64,000 nucleotides of DNA from positions 350,973 through 414,972 of the forward strand of contig NZ_JAKCFC010000004.1 of NCBI RefSeq assembly GCF_021916785.1, in the 5' to 3' direction. The notes under the pieces are model-generated. The model worked only from the letters and a program-made list of their open reading frames with translations, was not told where the DNA came from and searched no databases. The stretch comes from Mycolicibacterium lacusdiani. GTDB lineage: Bacteria; Actinomycetota; Actinomycetes; Mycobacteriales; Mycobacteriaceae. Position numbers and translations under genes: made by a program. Below, piece by piece: positions 49,162-57,482 of the stretch (positions within the stretch are counted from its first letter, which is position 1; every line of letters starts with the position of its first letter).

Positions 49162-51546
49162 ATGCACACCACGACCATCGAGTTCACCGACGTCGTCGAC
49201 GACCGCTTCGGCGGGAAAGCGCTGGGTCTGGCCGAGCTGACACGTCTGGGGCTACCCGTACCAACGGGTTTCGTCATCGCGCGGGCCTCCGAGCATCCCC
49301 TGCCGGACGAGGTGACGGACCGCTTCGCCCAGCTGCAGGCGATCGATGCAGCACCGGTTGCCGTCAGGTCCTCGGCCACCGGGGAAGACGGGGTTGAGCA
49401 CTCGTTCGCGGGACAGTACGACACCGTGCTCGGCGTCGACTCCGCCGAGGGCTTCGCCGCCGCCGTCCGGCAGTGCGCCGTGTCCGTCGGGTCCGAACGA
49501 GCCTCCGCCTACGTCGGCGACGACGCCGACAGCGGTGCGGTCACGATGCACGTGGTCGTTCAGCGCATGGTCGACGCGCGCGCAGCCGGGGTGGTCTTCA
49601 CCGCGGACCCCACGTCCGGCCGCAGGGATCTCGTGGTGATCGACGCGATCGCCGGACTGGGCGAAGCTCTCGTCGACGGGTCCGCCGTCTCCGACCATCT
49701 CGTCTTGACGTCGGACGGGACACAGGCGGTGCGCGAGGTCGGCGACGTCCCCGTGCTGTCCGACGAGGAGGTCGCCCACATCCGCGCCGGCGCACTGCGT
49801 GCCGCGCAGCACTGGGGCAGGCCCATGGATCTGGAGTGGGCGATCGACGATCGCGGGCAGCTGTGGTGGCTGCAGGCCCGGCCGATCACCACCCTGCCTG
49901 GCGACCTCAACGAGATGGACACCCCGTTGGCGGGACCGACACACATCTACACCCGGTGCAACATCGGGGAGATGATGCCGGGGGCGTTCTGTCCGCTGAC
50001 GGCATCGGTGTCGGGGCACGCGATCGACTACGCGATGCAGATGACGCAGGTGGTGGCGCGCGCGCAGGAACGCTACGACAAGCCATGGTTGCAGGTCGGC
50101 TACTTCTACGGGCACATGTTCTTGAACATGACCGAAGGTACGGCGCTGAGTTCGGGCATCCTCGGAAACTCTTTGGAGCAGTTCTCCATGTCGATCTGCG
50201 GCCGCGTGATCGACGAACTGGAACCCAAACCGCCGAAACCGTTCCTTCCCAAGCTCGTCAACACGATTCGGCTGACGTCGTACTCGCTGTTCGCCGGGCC
50301 TGCGATCCGCAAGCTCGGGGAGCGGATCGCCGCGTTCGAGATCCCGACGGGTCGTGATCCCAAACAGGTTCTGCGACAGCTGGAATCGGGCGTCGACCTG
50401 TACCGATACGTCACACTCGTCCACGTGCGGTCATCGTCGCGCGCTGCCGTGGGCGCGAACGTACTGGAAAGCTACATGATGCGCGCCGCCGTCAAGGCGG
50501 GTCGTGACGAGAACGAGGGTCAGGCCGAGGCGGCACGGCTCATGGCAGGCGCCGCCGACGTCGAGAGCGCCGTGATGGTCGACGAACTGAACGCGGTGGT
50601 CCGGGCGATCGCCACCGACGACGTGGCCGCCGAACGGTTCCTCGCTGCGACGCCGGCGGATGCCGTAACCCACGTGCGCAGCACGGACGGTCCCGGCGGT
50701 GTCAGGTTGCGGGAGTTCCTCGTTCGACACGGGCACCGCGGCTATCGCGAACTGTGCATGCGCGATCCCGCCTGGGCCGAGGATGCCGAAGGACTCGGGT
50801 CGATGATGCAAGTCATGCTGCAGTCAGCCCGAAGCTCCAGCGCCTCGGGCGCGGCTCGCAAGCACGTCGAAGTGCCCGAGTCGCGGACGGTGGCACTGCT
50901 GGCACGCCTGGCCCAGGGCGGAGCCCGTGGACGCGAGGAGACCAAGTCCAAGATGGCGCTGATGGCCCATCGCCTCAAGCTCGGCTACCGCCACCTCGGC
51001 GAAGTGCTGACCGAGAGTGGGCGCCTGCCGGACGCCGATCTGGTGTTCTTCTTCGATCGTGCCGAATTGCCCCGTCTCGTGGGCGAATCCGACATCGACG
51101 ACCTGGTTCGGCTCGCACGGCAGCGCCGGGATGCGCTGCCATTCCAGCAGTCACTGGAGTTCGAGGACGTCGCGGTGGGACGGCCCGAGCCCATCGTCCG
51201 GCGGCCCCCGAGCACCCTCGACGCCGACCAGATCATGGGTAGGCCGGCCAGCCGTGGGTCTGCCGAAGGCAATGTCCGCGTGGCGAAGTCGATCGTCGAT
51301 GCCCGTGACGTGCAGCCCGGCGAGATCCTCGTCGCACCCGTCACCGACGTGGGTTGGACGCCGTACTTCACGGTGATCGCGGCGCTGGTCACCGACATCG
51401 GGAGCTCGGTGTCGCACGGCGCGGTCGTAGCGCGGGAGTACGGGCTGCCCTGCGTCGTCAACACGCTGGTGGCCACGCAGGTGCTCAAGACTGGTGATCG
51501 GGTCAGGGTGGACGGCGACAAGGGGCTGGTGACCCGGCTCGCCTGA
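49162..51546 (+). CDS. PEP-utilising ATP-grasp protein, rifampicin-phosphotransferase-like
   Basis: The 794-residue protein has an N-terminal ATP-grasp domain of the PEP synthase type (GGKALGLAELTRLGLPVPTGFVIARA, VAVRSSATGEDG, GAVTMHVVVQRMVDARAAGVVFTADP, DLEWAIDD), a long helical middle part and a C-terminal swivelling His domain with SVSHGAVVAREYGLPCVV, whose His is the phospho-carrier. This three-part layout is that of rifampicin phosphotransferase, usually about 860 residues, and of related PEP-synthase-like proteins. It may phosphorylate an antibiotic or another small substrate, or be a divergent PEP synthase. It closes the TetR-controlled operon, starting 3 bp after the LLM gene. Confidence 0.75.
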   Translation: MHTTTIEFTDVVDDRFGGKALGLAELTRLGLPVPTGFVIARASEHPLPDEVTDRFAQLQAIDAAPVAVRSSATGEDGVEHSFAGQYDTVLGVDSAEGFAAAVRQCAVSVGSERASAYVGDDADSGAVTMHVVVQRMVDARAAGVVFTADPTSGRRDLVVIDAIAGLGEALVDGSAVSDHLVLTSDGTQAVREVGDVPVLSDEEVAHIRAGALRAAQHWGRPMDLEWAIDDRGQLWWLQARPITTLPGDLNEMDTPLAGPTHIYTRCNIGEMMPGAFCPLTASVSGHAIDYAMQMTQVVARAQERYDKPWLQVGYFYGHMFLNMTEGTALSSGILGNSLEQFSMSICGRVIDELEPKPPKPFLPKLVNTIRLTSYSLFAGPAIRKLGERIAAFEIPTGRDPKQVLRQLESGVDLYRYVTLVHVRSSSRAAVGANVLESYMMRAAVKAGRDENEGQAEAARLMAGAADVESAVMVDELNAVVRAIATDDVAAERFLAATPADAVTHVRSTDGPGGVRLREFLVRHGHRGYRELCMRDPAWAEDAEGLGSMMQVMLQSARSSSASGAARKHVEVPESRTVALLARLAQGGARGREETKSKMALMAHRLKLGYRHLGEVLTESGRLPDADLVFFFDRAELPRLVGESDIDDLVRLARQRRDALPFQQSLEFEDVAVGRPEPIVRRPPSTLDADQIMGRPASRGSAEGNVRVAKSIVDARDVQPGEILVAPVTDVGWTPYFTVIAALVTDIGSSVSHGAVVAREYGLPCVVNTLVATQVLKTGDRVRVDGDKGLVTRLA

Positions 51547-51551
51547 CCCTG

Positions 51552-53837
51552 CTACGCCGACAGTGACAACCGGGAGTCGTTCCTGGCCACGGCGTCGGTG
51601 ATGGTCGGCAGGGACACGCCGAGGTTGGCCACGTTGAGGACGCCGAACGAGCCGAAGTTCTCGTAGTTGGCGGTCGATGCGACCACCTGCAGCGTCAGCG
51701 TCTGGCCGGCGCTCAACGTGTGCGCGACCTGCTCGAGCGGGATCGTGACCGTGTGGCTCTGCCCGTCGAGGGTCACCGGAATGGGCGTCACCTGGTTGCC
51801 GAGCACGGCTCCGGTCGCGTCGTCGACCAGTTGCGCGAAGACGTGCCGGCTCGTTCCGGTTCCCGAGTACGTCAGGGTCAGCTGCGGTTCGCCCACCACG
51901 TAGGTGGTCTGCGTCGCCGCCGGGGTGGTGAGGTTGAAGGCGTTGATCGCCCTGGTGCCTCCGATGGGGAGGACGAACAGCAGGGGACCGGAGCCGCCGA
52001 TGAGCGGGATCAGCGGCAGTGCGCCCGCTCCGCTGCTGGACGCGACGATCGTGGCGGCGGGTGTGGCCGGGTAGGTGGTCGACGAGAAGTACTGGCCCCG
52101 TTGATCGACCCATTCGAACTGCGGACCGGTGGACACGTCCTGCTGGCCCTTGACGTGATGAGCCAGCCACGCCAGCGTCTGCGCGGTGATCACCTGGCCG
52201 TCGGTGGGATCGAACAGGTTGTTGGTGCAGACCCCGTGGCCACCGCAGAACCACAGCACCTTGGTGGGGACGCCGTTGGCCATCAGTGCCAAGGCATTCG
52301 CCTGCGCTTCCTGCAGGGAGAACAGCGTGTCGACGGTGCCCTGGATGAGCAGGGTCGGTGCCGTGATGCTGCCCAGCAGCGCACCGGGTCCGCGCTCGGA
52401 CAGCAGATCCTGCTGCTCCTGGGTCAGAGTCCCGGTGAGGTTGCCGTAGATCGCCGCCGGGTAGACGGCGGGGTTCGGACGGGCGTTGGTGAGCAGCAGT
52501 GCCGCGGTCAGCAGGGTGCCCCATCCGCTCTTGAACGCCCGGCTCTTGTAGAGCGAGCTGTTGAGGCTGTTCCACGCGATGGTCGGCACGATCGCGTCGA
52601 CGCGATGATCGGTGGCCGCGGTGACGAACTGGATGCCGCCGCCGTAGGACGCGCCGACCATGCCCATCCGCGGATCGCCGGGGGCGTCGAGCTGGACCTC
52701 GGGCAGGGTGGCCACCCAGCTGATGATGGCCGAGGTATCGCGGGCCTCGAAATTCGGTGAATCGAGTTCCAACGTTCCGCCCGAACGGTATTCACCGCGC
52801 GGATCCCACGTCACCACGTTGTAGCCGGCGGCGCGCAGGGCGCCCACCCCGACGGCACCGAGGTTGTCGGTGAGGATTCCATCGAGGATCGTGCCGTCGA
52901 GGTTCGTCGCACCCGGCATTCCGAGGCCCGGCCCCTGCAGGACCGTCGTCGCCCGTTGTCCCGCCCGAAGTCCCTTGGCCGGCATGAAGTGCACGTAGAT
53001 CTGGGTCCCGTCGAACGACGTCAGCAGCACGTCCCGCGACACCGGGGCACCGGGCGTCCCCGGTCGCACCGGATACCCGACGAACGGGTGGATGACGTCG
53101 CCGATGATTGGGATCTGGTGGATGGCGGCGACGACCGGCGTCACGAACACCGGTCCGATGATCGGGACGTACTGCAGGAACTCGAGCGGAGCAGTCTGCA
53201 TCCTGACGACCGGCGGGCCGGGAACGGCCGGCGCGGCGAGGGCGGCGGCCGGAACGGCGGTGGTGCTCACCGGCGCGGCGACCACGGCAGGCGACTCGGA
53301 GGTCGTCGTCTCCTTGCGCGCGGTCGACGCCAGACTCAGCGCGGCGAGGGACTCGGTCGGCGCGGACGGGCCGTCGTCCGGGGCCGCCTCCGTCGCCGGG
53401 TCTTCGTGGCGGATCGAGTCCTTCTGCGATGCAATGCCTTTGGAATCAGTCCGGCTGTCGTCGGACTCGATGCGTGTCGCGGAGCGGTCCTTCGTCGACG
53501 TCGAGTACGAGCCTGTGTGGGCACCGCCGGTGCCGACGACGGTGCCGGGAGTTGCCGCGTGCGTCGAGGGCGACGGCGTGGCTGCCGGGGAGTCGGCGGT
53601 CGACGACGGCGTGTCCGCAACCACCCCGGACGCGTCGTCCGCCGATGGCGATGGGTCCGGGGCCGTCGCGCCGGACGCGGATGCACTGGAGGCGGGCGCG
53701 CTCGACGACGACTCGGCACCGGAGGAATCCGTGGCGTCGGCCGCAGCGATTCCACAGCCGCCGTAGAGGATTGCCGCTCCGATGCCGAGTGCGGCCGCCA
53801 ATCTCCCGACTCGACCTACGTGCAACGTCTCAGCCAC
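51552..53837 (-). CDS. Large secreted CocE/X-Pro-peptidase-like alpha/beta hydrolase
   Basis: The 761-residue protein has an N-terminal export signal (LAAALGIGAAILYGGCGIAAADA), a low-complexity Ser/Ala/Pro/Thr/Asp-rich region of about 180 residues, an alpha/beta hydrolase core with nucleophile GASYGGG near residue 395, acid in IQGTVDTLF and His in GGHGVC, and a C-terminal beta-rich domain (LFVLPIGGTRAINAFNLTTPAATQTTYVVGEPQLTLTYSGTG). This is the CocE/NonD layout, i.e. an acyl or peptide ester hydrolase. The long tether suggests it spans or attaches to the mycobacterial envelope. GTG start at 53837. Confidence 0.8.
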   Translation of the reverse strand: MAETLHVGRVGRLAAALGIGAAILYGGCGIAAADATDSSGAESSSSAPASSASASGATAPDPSPSADDASGVVADTPSSTADSPAATPSPSTHAATPGTVVGTGGAHTGSYSTSTKDRSATRIESDDSRTDSKGIASQKDSIRHEDPATEAAPDDGPSAPTESLAALSLASTARKETTTSESPAVVAAPVSTTAVPAAALAAPAVPGPPVVRMQTAPLEFLQYVPIIGPVFVTPVVAAIHQIPIIGDVIHPFVGYPVRPGTPGAPVSRDVLLTSFDGTQIYVHFMPAKGLRAGQRATTVLQGPGLGMPGATNLDGTILDGILTDNLGAVGVGALRAAGYNVVTWDPRGEYRSGGTLELDSPNFEARDTSAIISWVATLPEVQLDAPGDPRMGMVGASYGGGIQFVTAATDHRVDAIVPTIAWNSLNSSLYKSRAFKSGWGTLLTAALLLTNARPNPAVYPAAIYGNLTGTLTQEQQDLLSERGPGALLGSITAPTLLIQGTVDTLFSLQEAQANALALMANGVPTKVLWFCGGHGVCTNNLFDPTDGQVITAQTLAWLAHHVKGQQDVSTGPQFEWVDQRGQYFSSTTYPATPAATIVASSSGAGALPLIPLIGGSGPLLFVLPIGGTRAINAFNLTTPAATQTTYVVGEPQLTLTYSGTGTSRHVFAQLVDDATGAVLGNQVTPIPVTLDGQSHTVTIPLEQVAHTLSAGQTLTLQVVASTANYENFGSFGVLNVANLGVSLPTITDAVARNDSRLSLSA

Positions 53838-53865
53838 GCCCGATTGCCCCCATCCGAAACGGTGA

Positions 53866-54078
53866 TCAGGTGCTACGCACCGCAGCGACCATAACCTCGG
53901 CCCATCGATCCCCGGCCGGCTTTCGGTGGATGAGAAGTTGGGCCGGATTGTCCGGATATCCCTGCGGTCGGATCACCACCGCCGACAGGGGATCGGACCG
54001 TCCGGCCACGGTGGCGTGGCACACCGGCCAGCCGCGTTCACGGGTAAGTTCCACCTCGCGGTCACCGGCGTTGAACAT
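53866..54078 (-). CDS. Short hypothetical protein
   Basis: A 70-residue frame on the minus strand (MFNAGDREVELTRERGWPVCHATVAGRSDPLSAVVIRPQGYPDNPAQLLIHRKPAGDRW...) uses codons like its neighbours, with G or C in most third positions, and fills an otherwise empty gap between the secreted hydrolase and DUF1330 genes. No signal peptide, membrane segment or known domain was recognised. It lies 21 bp beyond the stop of the DUF1330 gene on the same strand and could be its partner. Coding status is probable, not certain. Confidence 0.5.
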   Translation of the reverse strand: MFNAGDREVELTRERGWPVCHATVAGRSDPLSAVVIRPQGYPDNPAQLLIHRKPAGDRWAEVMVAAVRST

Positions 54079-54099
54079 CGCGAGCGACGGTTGACGGCC

Positions 54100-54465
54100 T
54101 CAGAAGGCCGGGGTGGTGGGTTGGAGGACGGCGGTCGCTGCCGCCTCGGCGCGCAGGTGCTCGAACGCCTGGTAGTCGGGGTCGTTGACCATGTCGACGA
54201 AGTTCTGCCGGTTGGGGTAGCTGACCAGAGCCACCAGGTCCCAATCGCCGCCCTCGGCCGGGACGAGCGACGTGTGTCCGATGCCGCCGTAGACGATCGT
54301 CACGCCGTACCGCTCGTTCACGCCGGTGCTGCTGAACTTCTCCATGTACTCCCGGTACTTGGCCTCGCCACCCGGCGTGAACCTGATCAGGTTCAGCATG
54401 ATCACCGGCCCACTGGGATCGTCGGAGACGAAGCGTTCGAGGTCGGCTGGGTTCAAGAGAGCCAT
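54100..54465 (-). CDS. DUF1330-domain protein
   Basis: The protein of 121 residues (MALLNPADLERFVSDDPSGPVIMLNLIRFTPGGEAKYREYMEKFSSTGV...) is a dimeric ferredoxin-like alpha/beta barrel of the DUF1330/EthD-like type, with VIYGGIGHTSLVPAEGGDWDLVALVSYPNRQNFVDMVNDPDYQAFEHLRAEA at the C-terminus. Such small proteins bind or stabilise small molecules, or help tailoring enzymes. ATG 54465 is preferred over ATG 54477 because GGAGAAAG lies just upstream. It is divergent from a TetR gene with an imperfect palindrome in between. Confidence 0.75.
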   Translation of the reverse strand: MALLNPADLERFVSDDPSGPVIMLNLIRFTPGGEAKYREYMEKFSSTGVNERYGVTIVYGGIGHTSLVPAEGGDWDLVALVSYPNRQNFVDMVNDPDYQAFEHLRAEAAATAVLQPTTPAF

Positions 54466-54485
54466 GACTTTCTCCATTGGTCGTT

Positions 54486-54513
54486 GTTACTTGCTATACG
54501 ACACGCAACTTAC
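54486..54513. promoter_or_regulatory. Candidate TetR operator, imperfect palindrome
   Basis: GTTACTTGC (54486-54494) and GCAACTTAC (54505-54513) match in seven of nine arm positions across a 10-bp gap, in the 81-bp region between the divergent DUF1330 and TetR genes. The gap holds TATACG, a possible -10 element. Confidence 0.4.
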
Positions 54514-54546
54514 CGCTGTGCTCCGACAAGCGTCCGACGATGGACA

Positions 54547-55179
54547 ATGACCGCCATGGACGACACGCCGCTGACCCGGCGCACCCAGGCGGAACGCCGC
54601 GCCGAGACGCGGCGCCGCGTGCTCGACGCCGCGACGTCTCTGGTCGCCCAGCACGGCTCGAGCGCGGTCTCGCTCGCTGCCGTCGGCGAGGCCGCTGGGT
54701 ACAGCCGCGGCATCGTCAACCACCACTTCGGGAGCAAGGCGCGGCTGCTCGAGGAACTCATCAGGCACACCCAGCAGTTCGACGTGCCTGCCGATTCGGC
54801 GACGGGCCTGGGTTGTCTGACCGAGTTCGTCGCGGCGTACCTGGGCGGGATGCACGACAGGTCGCCACGCTCGGAGGCGTTCCTGAAGATGTGGACTGAA
54901 TCGGCGAATCTCGACCCGTCGCTTGCGTCGTTGTTCGCCGAACGCGACAACGCGTTTCGTGATCACCTCGCCCAGCAGATCCGGGCGGGAGTGGATGACG
55001 GGTCCATCGATCCCGACGTCGATGCCGACCTCGCCGCCCTCGCAATCATCGGACTCCTGCGAGGCACGGCGATGATGGCGTTCTCCACGGCTCGAGACGT
55101 CTCGGCCGCCGATCTCTCGGCAGAGGTCGCCCGACGGGTCGAGCGGAGTCTCGCCGCACGCCCAAGGGGGACTACTTAG
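54547..55179 (+). CDS. TetR-family transcriptional regulator
   Basis: The protein of 210 residues has the TetR domain (AETRRRVLDAATSLVAQHGSSAVSLAAVGEAAGYSRGIVNHHFGSKARLLEELI) and a helical ligand domain ending in LIGLLRGTAMMAF-like helices (AALAIIGLLRGTAMMAFSTARDV). ATG 54547 or 54556 may be the start; the longer upstream frame covers the opposite-strand DUF1330 gene and is a shadow. It is divergent from that gene and probably represses it. Confidence 0.85.
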   Translation: MTAMDDTPLTRRTQAERRAETRRRVLDAATSLVAQHGSSAVSLAAVGEAAGYSRGIVNHHFGSKARLLEELIRHTQQFDVPADSATGLGCLTEFVAAYLGGMHDRSPRSEAFLKMWTESANLDPSLASLFAERDNAFRDHLAQQIRAGVDDGSIDPDVDADLAALAIIGLLRGTAMMAFSTARDVSAADLSAEVARRVERSLAARPRGTT

Positions 55180-55235
55180 TCCTAGGAAGAAGTGGCCCTG
55201 CCCGAGCGGCGTCGGCGTCCCTACCGTTCGATGGC

Positions 55236-55757
55236 ATGAGGTCCTTCACGCGCTGCCCCCGTCGGGTCATCACCGTTGCGAGTGCTGCGCTGGCAACGAC
55301 CATGCTGATCGGGTGCAGCGCTTTAGGCGACACCGGGGATGCGGCCCGCTCCGGGCAGCAGGAGCGCAATGTCCAGGTCGTGCGCGACGCCTTCGCTCGC
55401 GGGGTGGGCGGCGAGGACGGCTTCTTCTCGATCCTGGCCGAGGACGTGCAGTGGACCGTGGCGCGAGCGGTCGAGCCGACGACGTACACGAGCCGGTCGG
55501 AGTTCCTGCGCGACGGCGCAGGGCCCATCCAATCGCGACTGAGCGAACCGATCCAGGCGAACGTCCGCCAACTCGTCGCGGAAGACGATGTGGTCGTTGC
55601 GAATTGGGAGGGCACGGCGACGGCCCGCGATGGGCGCCCCTACGTCAACACCTACTCGTGGGCGCTGACGATGCGTGACGAGCGGGTGGTGAAGGCGACC
55701 GCGTTCCTCGACCTCGTCGCGCTCGGCGACTTGATGGCACGGGTGCCGCCCGCCTGA
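55236..55757 (+). CDS. SnoaL/NTF2-like putative lipoprotein
   Basis: The 173-residue protein has a basic N-terminus, a hydrophobic segment and a lipobox-like LIGC at about residue 27, then an NTF2-like fold (ERNVQVVRDAFARGVGGEDGFFSILAEDVQWTVARAVEPTTYTSRSEFLRDG...NTYSWALTMRDERVVKATAFLDLVAL). SnoaL-like domains bind or act on small hydrophobic ligands. Export with lipid anchoring is inferred from the signal. No partner gene is obvious, although quinone reductase genes follow. Confidence 0.75.
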   Translation: MRSFTRCPRRVITVASAALATTMLIGCSALGDTGDAARSGQQERNVQVVRDAFARGVGGEDGFFSILAEDVQWTVARAVEPTTYTSRSEFLRDGAGPIQSRLSEPIQANVRQLVAEDDVVVANWEGTATARDGRPYVNTYSWALTMRDERVVKATAFLDLVALGDLMARVPPA

Positions 55758-55810
55758 CCTGCCTGGCGTGACACTGGCATGTGACAGTCGTCACAGCCAT
55801 CTCCGGCATT

Positions 55811-55862
55811 GCTTCGACATCGAAGCGGGTTGTGCAGTGCATAGCTGCTTCAACTTCGAAGC
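55811..55862. promoter_or_regulatory. Two MarR operators upstream of quinone reductase gene
   Basis: Two 16-bp sites lie 20 bp apart: GCTTCGACATCGAAGC (55811-55826, a 7-bp perfect inverted repeat with a 2-bp centre) and GCTTCAACTTCGAAGC (55847-55862, imperfect). A third site of the same pattern lies in front of the MarR gene at 56869-56884. The second site ends just before the GAGGAGG ribosome site of the reductase gene. Confidence 0.75.
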
Positions 55863-55880
55863 AATGACCGAGGAGGAATC

Positions 55881-56822
55881 ATGAAGGCTCTCTACTACCG
55901 GCAGTACGGCGGCAGCGACGTTCTGGAGTACGCCGAGGCCCCGAAGCCGGAACCGGGCCGGGGACAGGTGCTGGTGCGGGTCGCCGCCACCTCGTTCAAT
56001 CCGGTCGATGCGGGTATCCGCGGGGGATACCTGGCCGGGGTGTACTCGATCGCCTTCCCGCACGTTCCGGGCGTCGACGTCGCCGGCACGATCACCGAAC
56101 TCGGCGCGGACGTGCAGGGATGGCACGTCGGCGACGCGGTCGTGGCGATGCTTCCGCTGGATGCCGACGGTGCGGCTGCCGATTACGCACTGGCACCAGC
56201 GGAATCGCTTGCGGTGGCACCGCAGTCGGTGCCTCTGGCCGACGCGGCTGCCCTCCCGACGGTCGGACTGACGGCCTGGCAGTCGCTGTTCGAGGTCGCC
56301 GAATTGACCGCCGGGCAGCGCATCCTCGTCAACGGTGCCTCGGGTGCCGTCGGCGGTTATGCGGTCCAACTCGCCAAGGAGGCCGGAGCGGTCGTCACCG
56401 CGACCGCCACGTCGCGCGACGCCGGCCGCCTGTACGGGTACGGCGCAGACCGGGTGGTCGACTACGTCGACTACGCGCAGTCACCGATCGAGGTCGCGGG
56501 CGCGCCGTTCGACGTGGTCCTGAACTTGGTCAGTACGACACCGGAGCAGACCGAGGCCCTGATCAGCGTGGTGGCCGACGGTGGCTTTCACGTCGGCACG
56601 ATGGCGTCGGGGCCCGACGACCCGGGGCGCCAGGTGCGCACGCAGCGGATGTTCGTTCGCAGCGACGCCGAACAGCTCGCCGAACTGGTCAGTCGCGTCG
56701 ACGCAGGACGGCTGCGCATCGACGTCGCCGATCGTCGCCCACTCGCGGAGGCCGCGGACGTGCACGACGCATCCGATGGGGGGCGCCTCCACGGAAAGAC
56801 CATCCTCGTGCCGGCCGAGTAG
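55881..56822 (+). CDS. NADPH:quinone reductase-type medium-chain oxidoreductase
   Basis: The 313-residue zinc-free MDR protein has MKALYYRQYGGSDVLEYAEAP at the N-terminus, the quinone-reductase-like TSFNPVDAGIRGG, the NADPH motif VNGASGAVGGYAVQLAKEAGA (AxxGxxG) and no catalytic zinc ligands. GAGGAGGAATC precedes the ATG. Two copies of a 16-bp palindrome in front and a MarR gene 75 bp downstream mark it as a quinone- or electrophile-inducible reductase (inference from context). Confidence 0.85.
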   Translation: MKALYYRQYGGSDVLEYAEAPKPEPGRGQVLVRVAATSFNPVDAGIRGGYLAGVYSIAFPHVPGVDVAGTITELGADVQGWHVGDAVVAMLPLDADGAAADYALAPAESLAVAPQSVPLADAAALPTVGLTAWQSLFEVAELTAGQRILVNGASGAVGGYAVQLAKEAGAVVTATATSRDAGRLYGYGADRVVDYVDYAQSPIEVAGAPFDVVLNLVSTTPEQTEALISVVADGGFHVGTMASGPDDPGRQVRTQRMFVRSDAEQLAELVSRVDAGRLRIDVADRRPLAEAADVHDASDGGRLHGKTILVPAE

Positions 56823-56868
56823 GCGTGCGTCGCAGACTGATTCGCCGTATCGAGCCGCCGATGGTAAT

Positions 56869-56884
56869 GCTTCCAGCTCGAAGC
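56869..56884. promoter_or_regulatory. MarR operator in front of the MarR gene
   Basis: GCTTCCAGCTCGAAGC follows the pattern of the two sites at 55811 and 55847 (GCTTC, six variable bases, GAAGC with A and TC at fixed positions), and lies within a longer imperfect palindrome starting ATGGTA and ending TACCAT (56861-56892). It is 13 bp upstream of the MarR start codon, well placed for autorepression. Confidence 0.75.
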
Positions 56885-56897
56885 AATACCATCGGGC

Positions 56898-57398
56898 ATG
56901 GCCAATGCGCTCGATCCCGCTCAAATGCGGACCTACTTCGCACTGACGGAGGCGGTCAGCCTGCTGCAGTACGAGGTGCGTCAGCAGTTGCAGGCCGAGG
57001 GCGGCCTGAGTCACGTGCAGTTCGAAATCCTGGCAAAGCTGTCCGACGCCGGCGGGCGGCAGCTCACGATGACGGATCTGGCCGACGGTGTGGTCTACAG
57101 CCGCTCGGGTCTCACTCATCAAGCCGGGCTGCTCGAGCGTGAGGGCCTCATCGTTCGCCACGTCAGCCCCGACGATCAACGTGCCACGGTCGTCGGCATC
57201 ACCAAGGCGGGTCGAGCCCGCGTCGCCAAGGTGCTCCCCGGCCACGTTCGGGTGGTACGCGAACTGCTCTTCGAATCGCTTTCGGCGCAGGACGTCCGCA
57301 CCCTGGGCGACGTGATGAGTCGCGCCCGCGACCACATGCGCGCCCGCCCGCCCCGCTCCGCTGCGCCGCGCAAACGCAGTGCCGGGTCTGCCGACTGA
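56898..57398 (+). CDS. MarR-family transcriptional regulator
   Basis: The 166-residue regulator has the MarR winged helix: LSHVQFEILAKLSDAGGRQLTMTDLADGVVYSRSGLTHQAGLLEREGLIVRHVSPDDQRATVVGITKAG, with the DDQR wing. It has a basic C-terminal tail (PPRSAAPRKRSAGSAD). MarR proteins of this sort respond to phenolic or quinone ligands. It lies 75 bp downstream of the quinone reductase gene, and shared palindromes upstream of both genes make a small autoregulated unit. Confidence 0.9.
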   Translation: MANALDPAQMRTYFALTEAVSLLQYEVRQQLQAEGGLSHVQFEILAKLSDAGGRQLTMTDLADGVVYSRSGLTHQAGLLEREGLIVRHVSPDDQRATVVGITKAGRARVAKVLPGHVRVVRELLFESLSAQDVRTLGDVMSRARDHMRARPPRSAAPRKRSAGSAD

Positions 57399-57482
57399 CG
57401 CAGAAGCCGATCGAACCCGTGATCGGAAGCGGCCCGCCCGCAGCAAACCGTGCCGTGTGATCCCGAAACCGTTGTTGGGCAG

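Noticed and set aside
53926..55179. A 417-codon plus-strand frame ending in the TetR protein
   Set aside because: The first 207 codons are opposite the DUF1330 and short hypothetical genes and show no homology-like pattern. The TetR domain begins just after ATG 54547.
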